12,310 nt of DNA from NCBI GenBank assembly GCA_018898235.1, contig JAHIJU010000268.1:1-12310 (forward strand). Reading direction: 5' to 3'. A program made the position numbers and the translations under genes. The notes below the pieces were generated by a model, which worked only from the letters and a program-made list of their open reading frames with translations, searched no databases and had not been told where the DNA came from. Within the stretch, counting starts at the first letter, position 1; every line of letters starts with the position of its first letter. Of this stretch, positions 1 through 7,223 are shown piece by piece. This DNA is from Actinomycetota bacterium (lineage in GTDB: Bacteria > Actinomycetota > Actinomycetes > Actinomycetales > Cellulomonadaceae).

Positions 1-500
1 AGGCGATCGAGGCCCTCGAGGACGGTCTGTTCGACGGTGACGCCTCGTCCCAGGCCACGCAGCGCGCGTCGTTCCGGGTGCGCAAGGAGCTCGTCGAGCT
101 GCGTCGTGTGGTGCTGCCCATGCGCGAGGTCGTCGCGATGATCCTGCGCCACCGCGAGGAGCTCAAGGCTCCGGGGGCGGAGGACCTGGACGGCTGGTAC
201 GCCGACCTGTACGACCACGTGCTGCGGGTGGCCGAGTGGACCGAGTCGTTGCGGGACATGGTGACGACCATCTTCGAGACCACGCTCGCGCTGGCCGACG
301 CCCGCCTCAACACCATCATGAAGAAGCTCACGGCCTGGGCGGCGATCGTCGCGGTGCCCACCGCGATCACCGGGTGGTTCGGGCAGAACCTGCCCTACTT
401 CGGCTTCGGTCGTCAGATCGGGGTCTGGATGGCGGGAGGGTCGATCCTCGTGCTGGTCGTGGGGCTGTACGTGGCGTTCCGGCGGCGCGACTGGCTCTGA
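1..500 (+). CDS. corA: CorA-family Mg2+/Co2+ channel, C-terminal part
   Basis: This is the 3' part of a gene that starts before the window. The open frame runs from base 3 to the TGA at 498-500, giving 165 visible residues. CorA proteins are homopentameric inner-membrane channels for magnesium and other divalent ions, with a cytoplasmic helical funnel and two C-terminal membrane helices. The visible part shows the long charged stalk helix, then membrane helix 1 (about visible residues 108-127), a short periplasmic loop, membrane helix 2 (about 140-158) and a basic RRRDW tail. The filter motif after helix 1, GMN in classical CorA, reads GQN here (bases 381-389), followed by LPYFGF. From memory, GQN versions occur in other actinobacterial CorA-like proteins, so I read it as a subfamily trait. 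The family call is firm; ion preference is not known. Confidence 0.9.
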   Translation, partial: AIEALEDGLFDGDASSQATQRASFRVRKELVELRRVVLPMREVVAMILRHREELKAPGAEDLDGWYADLYDHVLRVAEWTESLRDMVTTIFETTLALADARLNTIMKKLTAWAAIVAVPTAITGWFGQNLPYFGFGRQIGVWMAGGSILVLVVGLYVAFRRRDWL

Positions 501-539
501 GCCCACCCGCCTGCAGGACCGGGTCCGTGCGACGGCACG

Positions 540-545
540 TAGACT
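540..545 (+). promoter_or_regulatory. candidate -10 element (TAGACT) for the ABC-F gene
   Basis: TAGACT fits the actinobacterial housekeeping pattern TANNNT and would start transcription near base 552, giving a leader of about 48 bases. A weak -35 candidate, AGGACC (515-520), lies 19 bases upstream. Just before the -10 are two small inverted repeats: GGACC-G-GGTCC at 516-526 and CGTGC-GACG-GCACG at 526-539. They could be the tail of a corA terminator, but there is no T run. Confidence 0.45.
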
Positions 546-587
546 GGACCCGCTTGTGCGCCGGGCGGTGCCCCGCGCAGCGTCCTC

Positions 588-592
588 GGAGG
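588..592 (+). promoter_or_regulatory. Shine-Dalgarno site GGAGG of the ABC-F gene
   Basis: GGAGG lies 7 bases before the GTG at 600. It fixes that GTG as the start and makes this one of only two genes in the window with a convincing ribosome binding site. Confidence 0.8.
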
Positions 593-599
593 AAACCCA

Positions 600-2170
<1,571 letters not shown>

Positions 2171-2198
<28 letters not shown>

Positions 2199-3046
2199 TC
2201 GGCCGCCGGCGGTGCACCCGGCGCGGCGGGACCGACCTGGCCCGCCGCCAGCTGGGCGTCGATGAGGGCGTCCTCGTCCACCTCGTCGCGACCGCGGCTC
2301 CGGGCGCGCCTCGCCGGGGCGGTGCGCTGCGGGTCGAGCCAGTCCCGTCGCGCGGCACTGCCGAACCCGGCGAGGGCCATCGCGGCGAAGGCCCACCACT
2401 GGAACGCGTATGACAGGTGCGAGCCGGGGTCGAGACTCGGGTCGGGCAGCGCGCCCAGCGGTTCGCCGGACGGTGACTCGGTCACCGGGCGGCCGACGGC
2501 GTCGTAGGCCTGCCCGGAGACTCGGGTGCCGGTCGCGGCCAGGACGTCCGCGATGGCGATCGACCTGACCTGCCCGGCCGGTACGGACCGGTCGGACGAG
2601 GGCTCGGCGAGCACGAGCCGGGCGCTGAGCGTCACGGTCCCCGACGGCGGGTCGGGCACGGGCGCCGAGACGTCGGGGGTGGCCCCGACGTCGACCCAGC
2701 CGCGATCGACCACCAGCACCGTGCCGCCCGGGCCGATGAACGGCACCAGCACGTGGAAGACACCGTGCCCGTCCACGGTCCGGCCGCGGAGCAGCACGGT
2801 CGCGGAGGCCTCGTAGCGACCGGTGAGGGTGACGGTGCGCCACTGGTCCGCCGGACGCAGGACGCCCCCCGGGGGAAGCACGGTCCCGATCGGCACCGTG
2901 GCGGCCTGCCAGTTGCGCTCGACGGTCGCGATCTCGGCGTCCCTGACCACGTGCCGGTGCCACTGCCACCGTCCGAGCAGCACGCAGGTCGTCGCCACCA
3001 GCATCCCGACCAGCACGATGGCCGCCGGCCGACGCCAACGGCTCAT
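2171..3046 (-). CDS. SURF1 family cytochrome oxidase biogenesis protein
   Basis: The 291-residue membrane protein belongs to the SURF1/Shy1 family, which helps assemble haem-copper (cytochrome c) oxidase, in part through haem a handling. Membrane helix 1 (about 8-25) is followed directly by GRWQWHR (25-31), the family's LGxWQxxR signature. A large outer domain follows, then helix 2 (about 212-229) containing SYAFQWWAFA, the second signature. A 50-residue Ala/Arg/Asp-rich tail after DWLDP is unlike the core family and may be disordered. The ATG at 3046-3044 overlaps the stop of the gene upstream (ATGA). An upstream in-frame start at 3169 would run through that gene and gives an Arg-rich, non-family N-terminus, so I reject it. 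The last 28 bp overlap the 3' end of the convergent ABC-F gene. No oxidase genes are in the window. Confidence 0.92.
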
Positions 3047-3300
3047 GGCTGCTCGGCGCCCGCCGGATCGTCGCGCACCAGCGCGTCGACGTCGACGACA
3101 TCGCGCAGGAACGCACGGACCTGGAGGTACTCGGAGAGCTGCTCGACGTGCTCGGGGCAGGCCAGCCACACCTTGCGTCGTTCGGGGGTGTGCAGCTTCG
3201 GGTTGTTCCAGAGCAGCCCGTGCGTGGCCGTCGCACCGCAGCGACGAGCCGAGCAGACCAGGTCCCCGACGGGGTCGGCCGCGGTGTCGGTCGTGCTCAT
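3043..3300 (-). CDS. small conserved actinobacterial Cys/His protein (putative zinc binding)
   Basis: The 85-residue soluble protein contains C16-x4-C21 and C48-x2-H51, a spacing that could bind one zinc ion. Between them lies a very distinctive stretch, LLWNNPKLHTPERRKVWLAC. From memory, short actinobacterial proteins with this stretch are often labelled 'acetone carboxylase' in databases; nothing here resembles such an enzyme, so I treat that label as a misannotation. Its ATG (3300-3298) overlaps the DUF3099 stop and its own TGA (3045-3043) overlaps the SURF1 ATG, both as ATGA, so the three genes are probably translationally coupled. A link to oxidase assembly or haem is only guilt by association. 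The gene itself is convincing from the overlaps and the conserved core; its function is unknown. Confidence 0.8.
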   Translation of the reverse strand: MSTTDTAADPVGDLVCSARRCGATATHGLLWNNPKLHTPERRKVWLACPEHVEQLSEYLQVRAFLRDVVDVDALVRDDPAGAEQP

Positions 3301-3638
3301 CGGGGTTCGTCCTCGGGGGCCGTGCCGGCCGGCAGCGTGCGCGGCCCGACCTGGGTCATCGTGCCCCGTCGCTCACCCGCGGCGTTGGCGGCCAGCACCG
3401 CGACGTACGGCAGCACGGTGGCGGCGACCATGAGGGTGATGCCGACCGCGAGCGGCACCCGACCCCACACCAGCACCGCGGCCATGAAGCACACCACGCG
3501 GATGCTCATCTGCAGCAGGTACCGGTGCTGGCGGCGGGTCAGGTCGTCGCTGAGCGGCGCGCGGGCCGTGGTGATGCTCACGGGCGCGGCGGGGACGGCC
3601 GGGCCCGGTCCGGGTCCGACTCTGCGGCCGATGCTCAC
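3297..3638 (-). CDS. DUF3099 family small membrane protein
   Basis: The 113-residue product has a short Pro/Gly-rich N-terminus, then SITTARAPLSDDLTRRQHRY (21-40), the recognisable opening of DUF3099. Two membrane helices follow (about 44-58 and 63-86, the latter ending LPYVAVLAANA), then a polar tail. The function of DUF3099 is not established. I chose the GTG at 3638-3636 because a -10-like TACCAT ends exactly 7 bases before it and there is no Shine-Dalgarno site, which suits a leaderless message. A second GTG at residue 20, just before the conserved block, is the alternative. The TGA (3299-3297) overlaps the next gene's ATG, so this is the first gene of a three-gene unit ending in SURF1. 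Confidence 0.82.
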   Translation of the reverse strand: MSIGRRVGPGPGPAVPAAPVSITTARAPLSDDLTRRQHRYLLQMSIRVVCFMAAVLVWGRVPLAVGITLMVAATVLPYVAVLAANAAGERRGTMTQVGPRTLPAGTAPEDEPR

Positions 3639-3644
3639 CGGGCG

Positions 3645-3650
3645 ATGGTA
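3645..3650 (-). promoter_or_regulatory. candidate -10 element (TACCAT) of the DUF3099-SURF1 unit
   Basis: On the minus strand TACCAT is followed by six bases (CGCCCG) and then the GTG at 3638. The final T is at -7 if transcription begins at the start codon, the expected leaderless geometry. No good -35 hexamer is seen. Confidence 0.45.
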
Positions 3651-3723
3651 GTCGCGGAGCCTGTCGCCAGCCCGTCGCGCATGCGTGGCAGCCCCGGCAC
3701 GTCGACCGGTTGTGCAGGTCCGA

Positions 3724-3757
3724 CAAGGTCGTCCCGCGATCTCGTGCGACGACCTTG
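3724..3757. repeat. 34-bp imperfect palindrome in the DUF3099/fabG divergent region
   Basis: The arms CAAGGTCGTC (3724-3733) and GACGACCTTG (3748-3757) are perfect 10-bp inverted repeats. Inside them, after one C/C mismatch, CGCGA (3735-3739) and TCGTG (3742-3746) continue the same symmetry with one G/T pair, so the dyad is centred between 3740 and 3741. ACCGGT occurs at 3705-3710 and again at 3758-3763, abutting the right arm. If both flanking genes are leaderless, the palindrome is outside both transcripts, about 37-70 bp upstream of the fabG start. It is then better explained as an operator for a dimeric regulator than as a terminator. Which regulator is unknown. Confidence 0.6.
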
Positions 3758-3781
3758 ACCGGTCGCTGCCTCCCGTTCGGC

Positions 3782-3787
3782 TAGCGT
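3782..3787 (+). promoter_or_regulatory. candidate -10 element (TAGCGT) of fabG
   Basis: TAGCGT is followed by eight bases and then the GTG at 3796, with no Shine-Dalgarno sequence between, implying a leader of 0-2 bases. TTGACC (3755-3760) looks like a -35 but lies 21 bases away, which is too far for a standard promoter. The -35 contact is therefore unclear. Confidence 0.45.
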
Positions 3788-3795
3788 CGGACTCC

Positions 3796-4524
3796 GTGCC
3801 TGCCACCTCATCCGACGTCCCTGCCCGCAGCGTCCTGGTCACCGGCGCGAGCCGAGGGATCGGCCGCGCCATCGCCGAGCGGTTCGTCGCTGCCGGGGAC
3901 CGGGTCGCCACGCTGCACCGGTCCGGCGAGCTGCCGGCCGGTGTGCTCGGCGTCCCCGGTGACGTCCGGGACACCGCGTCCGTCGACGCCGCCTTCTCGG
4001 CCGTCGAGGCCGAGCACGGACCCGTCGAGGTGGTGGTCGCCAACGCCGGCATCACCCGCGACGGTCTGCTCATGCGCATGTCGGACGAGGACTTCGCCGC
4101 CGTGCTCGACACCAATCTCACGGGTGCGTTCCGGGTGGCCCGCCGCGCGAGCACCGGGATGATCCGGGCGCGGCGCGGTCGCATCGTGCTGATCTCCTCG
4201 GTGGTCGGGATGTACGGCGGCGCGGGCCAGGCCAACTACGCGGCCTCGAAGGCGGGGCTGGTCGGCCTGGCCCGGTCGATCACGCGTGAGCTCGGTGGCC
4301 GGGGGATCACGGCCAACGTGGTCGCACCGGGCTTCATCGACACGGCGATGACCCAGGACCTGCCCGAGGACGTGAAGGCGCGGTACCTGGCGGCCATCCC
4401 GGCCGGCCGTTGGGGACAGGTCGAGGAGATCGCCGGTGTGGTCGAGTTCCTCGCCTCGCCGGCCGCGGCCTACATCAGCGGAGCCGTCATCCCGGTCGAC
4501 GGCGGTCTGGGCATGGGCCACTGA
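3796..4524 (+). CDS. fabG: 3-oxoacyl-[acyl-carrier-protein] reductase
   Basis: The 242-residue enzyme is a classical short-chain dehydrogenase/reductase. FabG reduces 3-oxoacyl-ACP to 3-hydroxyacyl-ACP with NADPH in cytoplasmic type II fatty acid elongation. The Rossmann motif TGASRGIG is at 16-23, followed by VANAGITRDGLLMRM, typical of FabG. The catalytic residues are Ser135, Tyr148 and Lys152 (YAASK), the same 13-residue Ser-Tyr spacing as E. coli FabG. The C-terminus ISGAVIPVDGGLGMGH is also FabG-like. Start: GTG 3796, 8 bases after TAGCGT; an ATG at 3685 in frame would add a non-family extension through the palindrome. In M. tuberculosis the related mabA is followed by the enoyl reductase inhA. 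Here the next gene is a histidine phosphatase, so no enoyl reductase partner is present. An SDR with another substrate is possible but less likely. Confidence 0.9.
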   Translation: MPATSSDVPARSVLVTGASRGIGRAIAERFVAAGDRVATLHRSGELPAGVLGVPGDVRDTASVDAAFSAVEAEHGPVEVVVANAGITRDGLLMRMSDEDFAAVLDTNLTGAFRVARRASTGMIRARRGRIVLISSVVGMYGGAGQANYAASKAGLVGLARSITRELGGRGITANVVAPGFIDTAMTQDLPEDVKARYLAAIPAGRWGQVEEIAGVVEFLASPAAAYISGAVIPVDGGLGMGH

Positions 4525-4585
4525 GCGGCGGCCCGCGGCGCCAAGCTCGCACGGCGGACCGGGGCCTGCACCGGGCGCCGGGATG

Positions 4586-4597
4586 CCACCATGGTGG
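4586..4597. promoter_or_regulatory. 12-bp perfect palindrome and -10-like CACCAT before sixA
   Basis: CCACCATGGTGG is fully self-complementary and ends one base before the sixA ATG (4599). Inside it, CACCAT (4587-4592) stands six bases before that ATG, the place where other genes in this window have TANNNT. It keeps the important A2 and T6 positions. The ATG at 4591 opens a three-codon frame, ATG GTG GGA TGA, whose stop overlaps the sixA start. Promoter, operator or minimal leader are all possible. Confidence 0.3.
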
Positions 4598-4598
4598 G

Positions 4599-5117
4599 AT
4601 GAGTGCACCTCGGCGGCTGGTCCTGCTGCGTCACGCCAAGGCGGAGCAGCTGGGCGGCCCGGACCGCGTCCGCCCGTTGGCCCTCGTCGGGCGGCGTCAG
4701 GCCGGTTCGGTCGGCGCCCAGCTGCGTGCGGAGGGGCTCGTCCCCGACCATGTGCTGTGCTCATCCGCGCTGCGCACCCGCCAGACCTGGGAGCTGGTCC
4801 GCGGGGGGCTCGGCCCGATCAGCCGGTCGATCAACGTCGAGGTGCGCGACGAGGTCTACGACGCGGGTGTGCCCGAGCTGCTGGCACTGCTGCGTGAGGT
4901 CCCGGCGACCGCCGCCACGGTGCTGGTGGTCGGGCACGAACCGACCATGTCTGCGGCCGCCGCCCGGCTGGCCGGGCCAGGTTCGTCCCCCCAGGTGCTC
5001 GACCGTGTCAGCCGGGGCGTACCGACGGCGAGCTGGACGCTCCTCGAACCGGAGGGGGACTGGCTGAGCCTCGGCCCCGGCGCCGCACGTCTGGCGGGGC
5101 TGCGGGTCCCGGCCTGA
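4599..5117 (+). CDS. sixA: histidine phosphatase family protein (SixA-like)
   Basis: The 172-residue protein is a small histidine-phosphatase (phosphoglycerate-mutase-like) enzyme. The catalytic motif is LLRHAKAE with nucleophile His12 and Arg11, and the second conserved histidine is His113 in VVGHEPTM. SSALRTRQTWE in between supplies the conserved Arg of the family. Its short length and RHAKA motif match the SixA branch, which in E. coli removes phosphate from histidine phosphotransfer domains. In actinobacteria the target is generally unproven, so the symbol is tentative. The ATG at 4599 begins the conserved SAPRRLVLLRHA stretch; the frame is open further upstream but without family sequence. 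It follows fabG by 74 bp on the same strand and converges on serB. Confidence 0.85.
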   Translation: MSAPRRLVLLRHAKAEQLGGPDRVRPLALVGRRQAGSVGAQLRAEGLVPDHVLCSSALRTRQTWELVRGGLGPISRSINVEVRDEVYDAGVPELLALLREVPATAATVLVVGHEPTMSAAAARLAGPGSSPQVLDRVSRGVPTASWTLLEPEGDWLSLGPGAARLAGLRVPA

Positions 5118-5201
5118 GCCCCGGCCACCCGTCCGGCCCGTCGACGCCGCGCCCGCCGTCCTCGTGCCGGGCAGGGGTCGGGGCCGCAGGCCTCGCGCGC
5201 G
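5118..5201. other. intergenic gap between convergent sixA and serB
   Basis: These 84 GC-rich bases hold no gene. GCCCCGGCC (5118-5126) and GGTCGGGGC (5176-5184) could pair with one G/T, but the loop is 49 bases and no T run follows. I can only call it a possible shared termination region. Confidence 0.25.
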
Positions 5202-5843
5202 TCAGTCGTCGAGCAGGGGCAGCAGCGCGTCGAGCCGCCCGCTGATGGCGGCGTCGGCAGCGGCGGCGACGACCGGCCGGGCACCGAAGGCCACGCCGAG
5301 CCCGGCCAGCTCGATCATCCCGAGGTCGTTGGCGCCGTCGCCCACCGCGACGGTGTCGGCCAGCGGGACGCCGGTCGCGGCGGCGTAGTCGCGCAGCGCC
5401 GCGACCTTGGCCGCGCGGTCGATGACCTCGCCGTGCACGCGGCCCGTGAGGCGACCGTCGGCCACCTCGAGCTGGTTCGCCCGGACCATCGTGATGCCGA
5501 GCGTCGCCGCGAGCGGTGCCACCACCTCGAGGAAGCCGCCCGAGACCAGCCCGACCGGCCAGTCCCGGCGGGCCAGCTCGGCCAGCAGCTCGGTGGCCCC
5601 CGGCGTGAGCGTGAGCTGGGCCCGCACCTCGTCGAGCAAACCGACCGGGAGCCCCGCCAGCGTCGCGACCCTCGCGTGCAGGGACGCGGCGAAGTCCAGC
5701 TCGCCGCGCATCGCAGCCTCGGTGACGGCGGCGACCTGGACCCGTGAGCCCGCATGGTCGGCGAGCAGCTCGATCACCTCGGCGGTGATGAGCGTCGAGT
5801 CCACGTCCATCACGACGAGCCGTCGCCGCCCGGTGTTGGTCAC
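5202..5843 (-). CDS. serB: phosphoserine phosphatase
   Basis: The 213-residue HAD-superfamily enzyme catalyses the last step of serine synthesis, hydrolysing O-phosphoserine to serine in the cytoplasm. Motif I is DVDST (13-17), with Asp13 the nucleophile and Asp15 the acid/base. The following LITAEVIELLADHAG matches SerB, where the Glu contacts substrate. Motif II is VSGGF, the motif III Lys is in DRAAKVAAL, and motif IV is GDGANDLGMI. It is a minimal catalytic form: many actinobacterial SerB proteins carry N-terminal ACT domains, which are absent here. The start is GTG (5843-5841), with TACGCT eight bases upstream and no Shine-Dalgarno site. It lies 37 bp downstream of glgC on the same strand, so some read-through from glgC is possible. 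Confidence 0.92.
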   Translation of the reverse strand: MTNTGRRRLVVMDVDSTLITAEVIELLADHAGSRVQVAAVTEAAMRGELDFAASLHARVATLAGLPVGLLDEVRAQLTLTPGATELLAELARRDWPVGLVSGGFLEVVAPLAATLGITMVRANQLEVADGRLTGRVHGEVIDRAAKVAALRDYAAATGVPLADTVAVGDGANDLGMIELAGLGVAFGARPVVAAAADAAISGRLDALLPLLDD

Positions 5844-5851
5844 GGTCCGGC

Positions 5852-5857
5852 AGCGTA
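5852..5857 (-). promoter_or_regulatory. candidate -10 element (TACGCT) of serB
   Basis: On the minus strand TACGCT precedes the serB GTG by eight bases, the same spacing as at fabG and the gene starting at 9226. It sits inside the right arm of a small inverted repeat, GCAGCG/CGCTGC (5850-5855 and 5867-5872), just past the glgC stop. That repeat might instead be a weak glgC terminator. Confidence 0.4.
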
Positions 5858-5880
5858 CCGGGACGGCGCTGCGCGGCCGA

Positions 5881-7125
5881 TCAGGAGGTGATGACCGAGC
5901 CCTTGGGCACCACCGTGATGCCCGACTCGGTGACGGTGAACCCGCGGGCGCGGTCGTGGTCGTGGTCCAGGCCGATCCGGCAGTGCTCGGGAACCACGAC
6001 GTTCTTGTCGATGATCGCCCGGTGGATGTGCGCGTACCGCTCCACCTGGACGTCGTCGAACAGCACCGAGTCGGTCACCTGGGCCCACGAGTGCAGGTTG
6101 ATGCCGGGCGACAGGATCGACCCGGACACCGTCGCACCCGACACCACCGTGCCGGGGGACACGATCGAGTCGGCCGCATGTCCGAGCCGGCCCGGTCCGG
6201 CGTGCACGAACTTGGCCGGCGGCAGCCCGATGTACCCGGTGAAGACCGGCCACGCGGTGTTGTAGAGGTTGAACACCGGCTCGATCGCGATGAGGTCCTG
6301 GTTCGCCTCGAAGAAGGCGTCGAGCGTGCCGACGTCCCGCCAGTAGTCCCGGTCCCGGGGCGCCGACCCGGGCACGTCGTTGCGGATGAAGTCGTAGACG
6401 CCCGCGGAGTTGCGGGCCACGAACCGCGGCACGATGTCGCCGCCCATGTCGTGCCGCGAGTCCAGGTCGTCGGCGTCGGCGGTGACGGCCTCGACCAGGG
6501 CGTCGGAGTCGAACACGTAGTTGCCCATCGAGGCCAGGATCTCGCCGGGGGAGTCGGCGAGCCCGATCGGGTCCGTCGGCTTCTCCCGGAACGCGGTGAT
6601 GCGGGCCGGGTCGTCCGGGGCGGTCTCGATGACGCCGAACTCACCGGCCATCCCGATCGGCTGGCGGATGCCGGCGACCGTCAGCCCGGCACCCGACTCG
6701 ATGTGCGCGTCGACCATCTGGGAGAAGTCCATCCGGTACACGTGGTCGGCGCCGACGACCACGACGATGTCCGGCCGCTCGTCGTCGATGATGTTGAGGC
6801 ACTGGTAGATCGCGTCCGCCGAGCCCAGGTACCAGTGCTTGCCGACCCGCTGCTGCGCCGGCACGGCCGCGACGTAGTTGCCCAGCAGCGCCGACATCCG
6901 CCAGGTCTTGGACACGTGCCGGTCCAGGGAGTGCGACTTGTACTGGGTGAGCACGATGACGTGCAGGTAGCGGGAGTTGATGACGTTCGACAACGCGAAG
7001 TCCACGAGGCGGTAGATGCCGCCGAACGGCACCGCGGGTTTGGCGCGGTGGGCGGTGAGCGGCATGAGTCGCTTGCCCTCTCCACCCGCAAGGACGATGG
7101 CCAGGACGCGCGGCGTTGCTCGCAT
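5881..7125 (-). CDS. glgC: glucose-1-phosphate adenylyltransferase (ADP-glucose pyrophosphorylase)
   Basis: The 414-residue enzyme makes ADP-glucose and pyrophosphate from ATP and glucose-1-phosphate, the committed step of bacterial glycogen synthesis. The N-terminal nucleotidyltransferase domain shows AGGEGKRLMPLT (about 13-24), then KPAVPFGG, YRLVDFALSNVINS, GSADAIYQ and VGADHVYRMD (about 124-133). FREKP, with Lys about 182, is the glucose-1-phosphate-binding lysine region. The C-terminal part (about 290-390) has the repeated V-x-G hexads of a left-handed beta-helix, as expected for GlgC. Start: ATG 7125 before RATPRVLAIVLAGG, with TACTGT exactly six bases upstream; an in-frame GTG at 7158 would add 11 non-family residues. 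It diverges from the ADP-glucose-using GT4 gene at 7224, an arrangement also found for Rv1213/Rv1212c in M. tuberculosis. Confidence 0.96.
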   Translation of the reverse strand: MRATPRVLAIVLAGGEGKRLMPLTAHRAKPAVPFGGIYRLVDFALSNVINSRYLHVIVLTQYKSHSLDRHVSKTWRMSALLGNYVAAVPAQQRVGKHWYLGSADAIYQCLNIIDDERPDIVVVVGADHVYRMDFSQMVDAHIESGAGLTVAGIRQPIGMAGEFGVIETAPDDPARITAFREKPTDPIGLADSPGEILASMGNYVFDSDALVEAVTADADDLDSRHDMGGDIVPRFVARNSAGVYDFIRNDVPGSAPRDRDYWRDVGTLDAFFEANQDLIAIEPVFNLYNTAWPVFTGYIGLPPAKFVHAGPGRLGHAADSIVSPGTVVSGATVSGSILSPGINLHSWAQVTDSVLFDDVQVERYAHIHRAIIDKNVVVPEHCRIGLDHDHDRARGFTVTESGITVVPKGSVITS

Positions 7126-7131
7126 GGCCCG

Positions 7132-7137
7132 ACAGTA
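7132..7137 (-). promoter_or_regulatory. candidate leaderless -10 element (TACTGT) of glgC
   Basis: On the minus strand TACTGT, six bases (CGGGCC) and ATG place the final T at -7 from the A of the start codon. GTGACC (7158-7153) resembles a -35 but at a short 15-bp spacing. No Shine-Dalgarno site is present. Confidence 0.5.
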
Positions 7138-7180
7138 GCGTCCGGTGCCGTAGGTCACACGGGCGGCGCACCCGGGGCAC

Positions 7181-7186
7181 TAGCGT
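7181..7186 (+). promoter_or_regulatory. candidate -10 element (TAGCGT) of the glycogen synthase gene
   Basis: TAGCGT would start transcription near 7193, leaving about 30 bases of leader that contain the GGGAGG ribosome site. A second copy of TAGCGT at 7136-7141 overlaps the glgC -10 on the other strand. I see no clear -35. Confidence 0.45.
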
Positions 7187-7213
7187 GTCTCGCGCAAGCG
7201 GCCGCAGAACCTC

Positions 7214-7219
7214 GGGAGG
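7214..7219 (+). promoter_or_regulatory. Shine-Dalgarno site GGGAGG of the glycogen synthase gene
   Basis: GGGAGG is only one base from the ATG at 7221 but four from the GTG at 7224. The spacing favours GTG as the start, and family N-termini of the form MRV..LTREYPP agree. Confidence 0.65.
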
Positions 7220-7223
7220 CATG

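Noticed and set aside
516..539. Two small hairpins after corA as a rho-independent terminator
   Set aside because: The stems are five base pairs each, one with a single-base loop, and no T tract follows. They are noted only alongside the promoter at 540.
3808..4764. 318-codon minus-strand frame opposite fabG
   Set aside because: The sequence is Arg/Gly/His-rich with no motif, and the opposite strand encodes complete FabG and the start of SixA.
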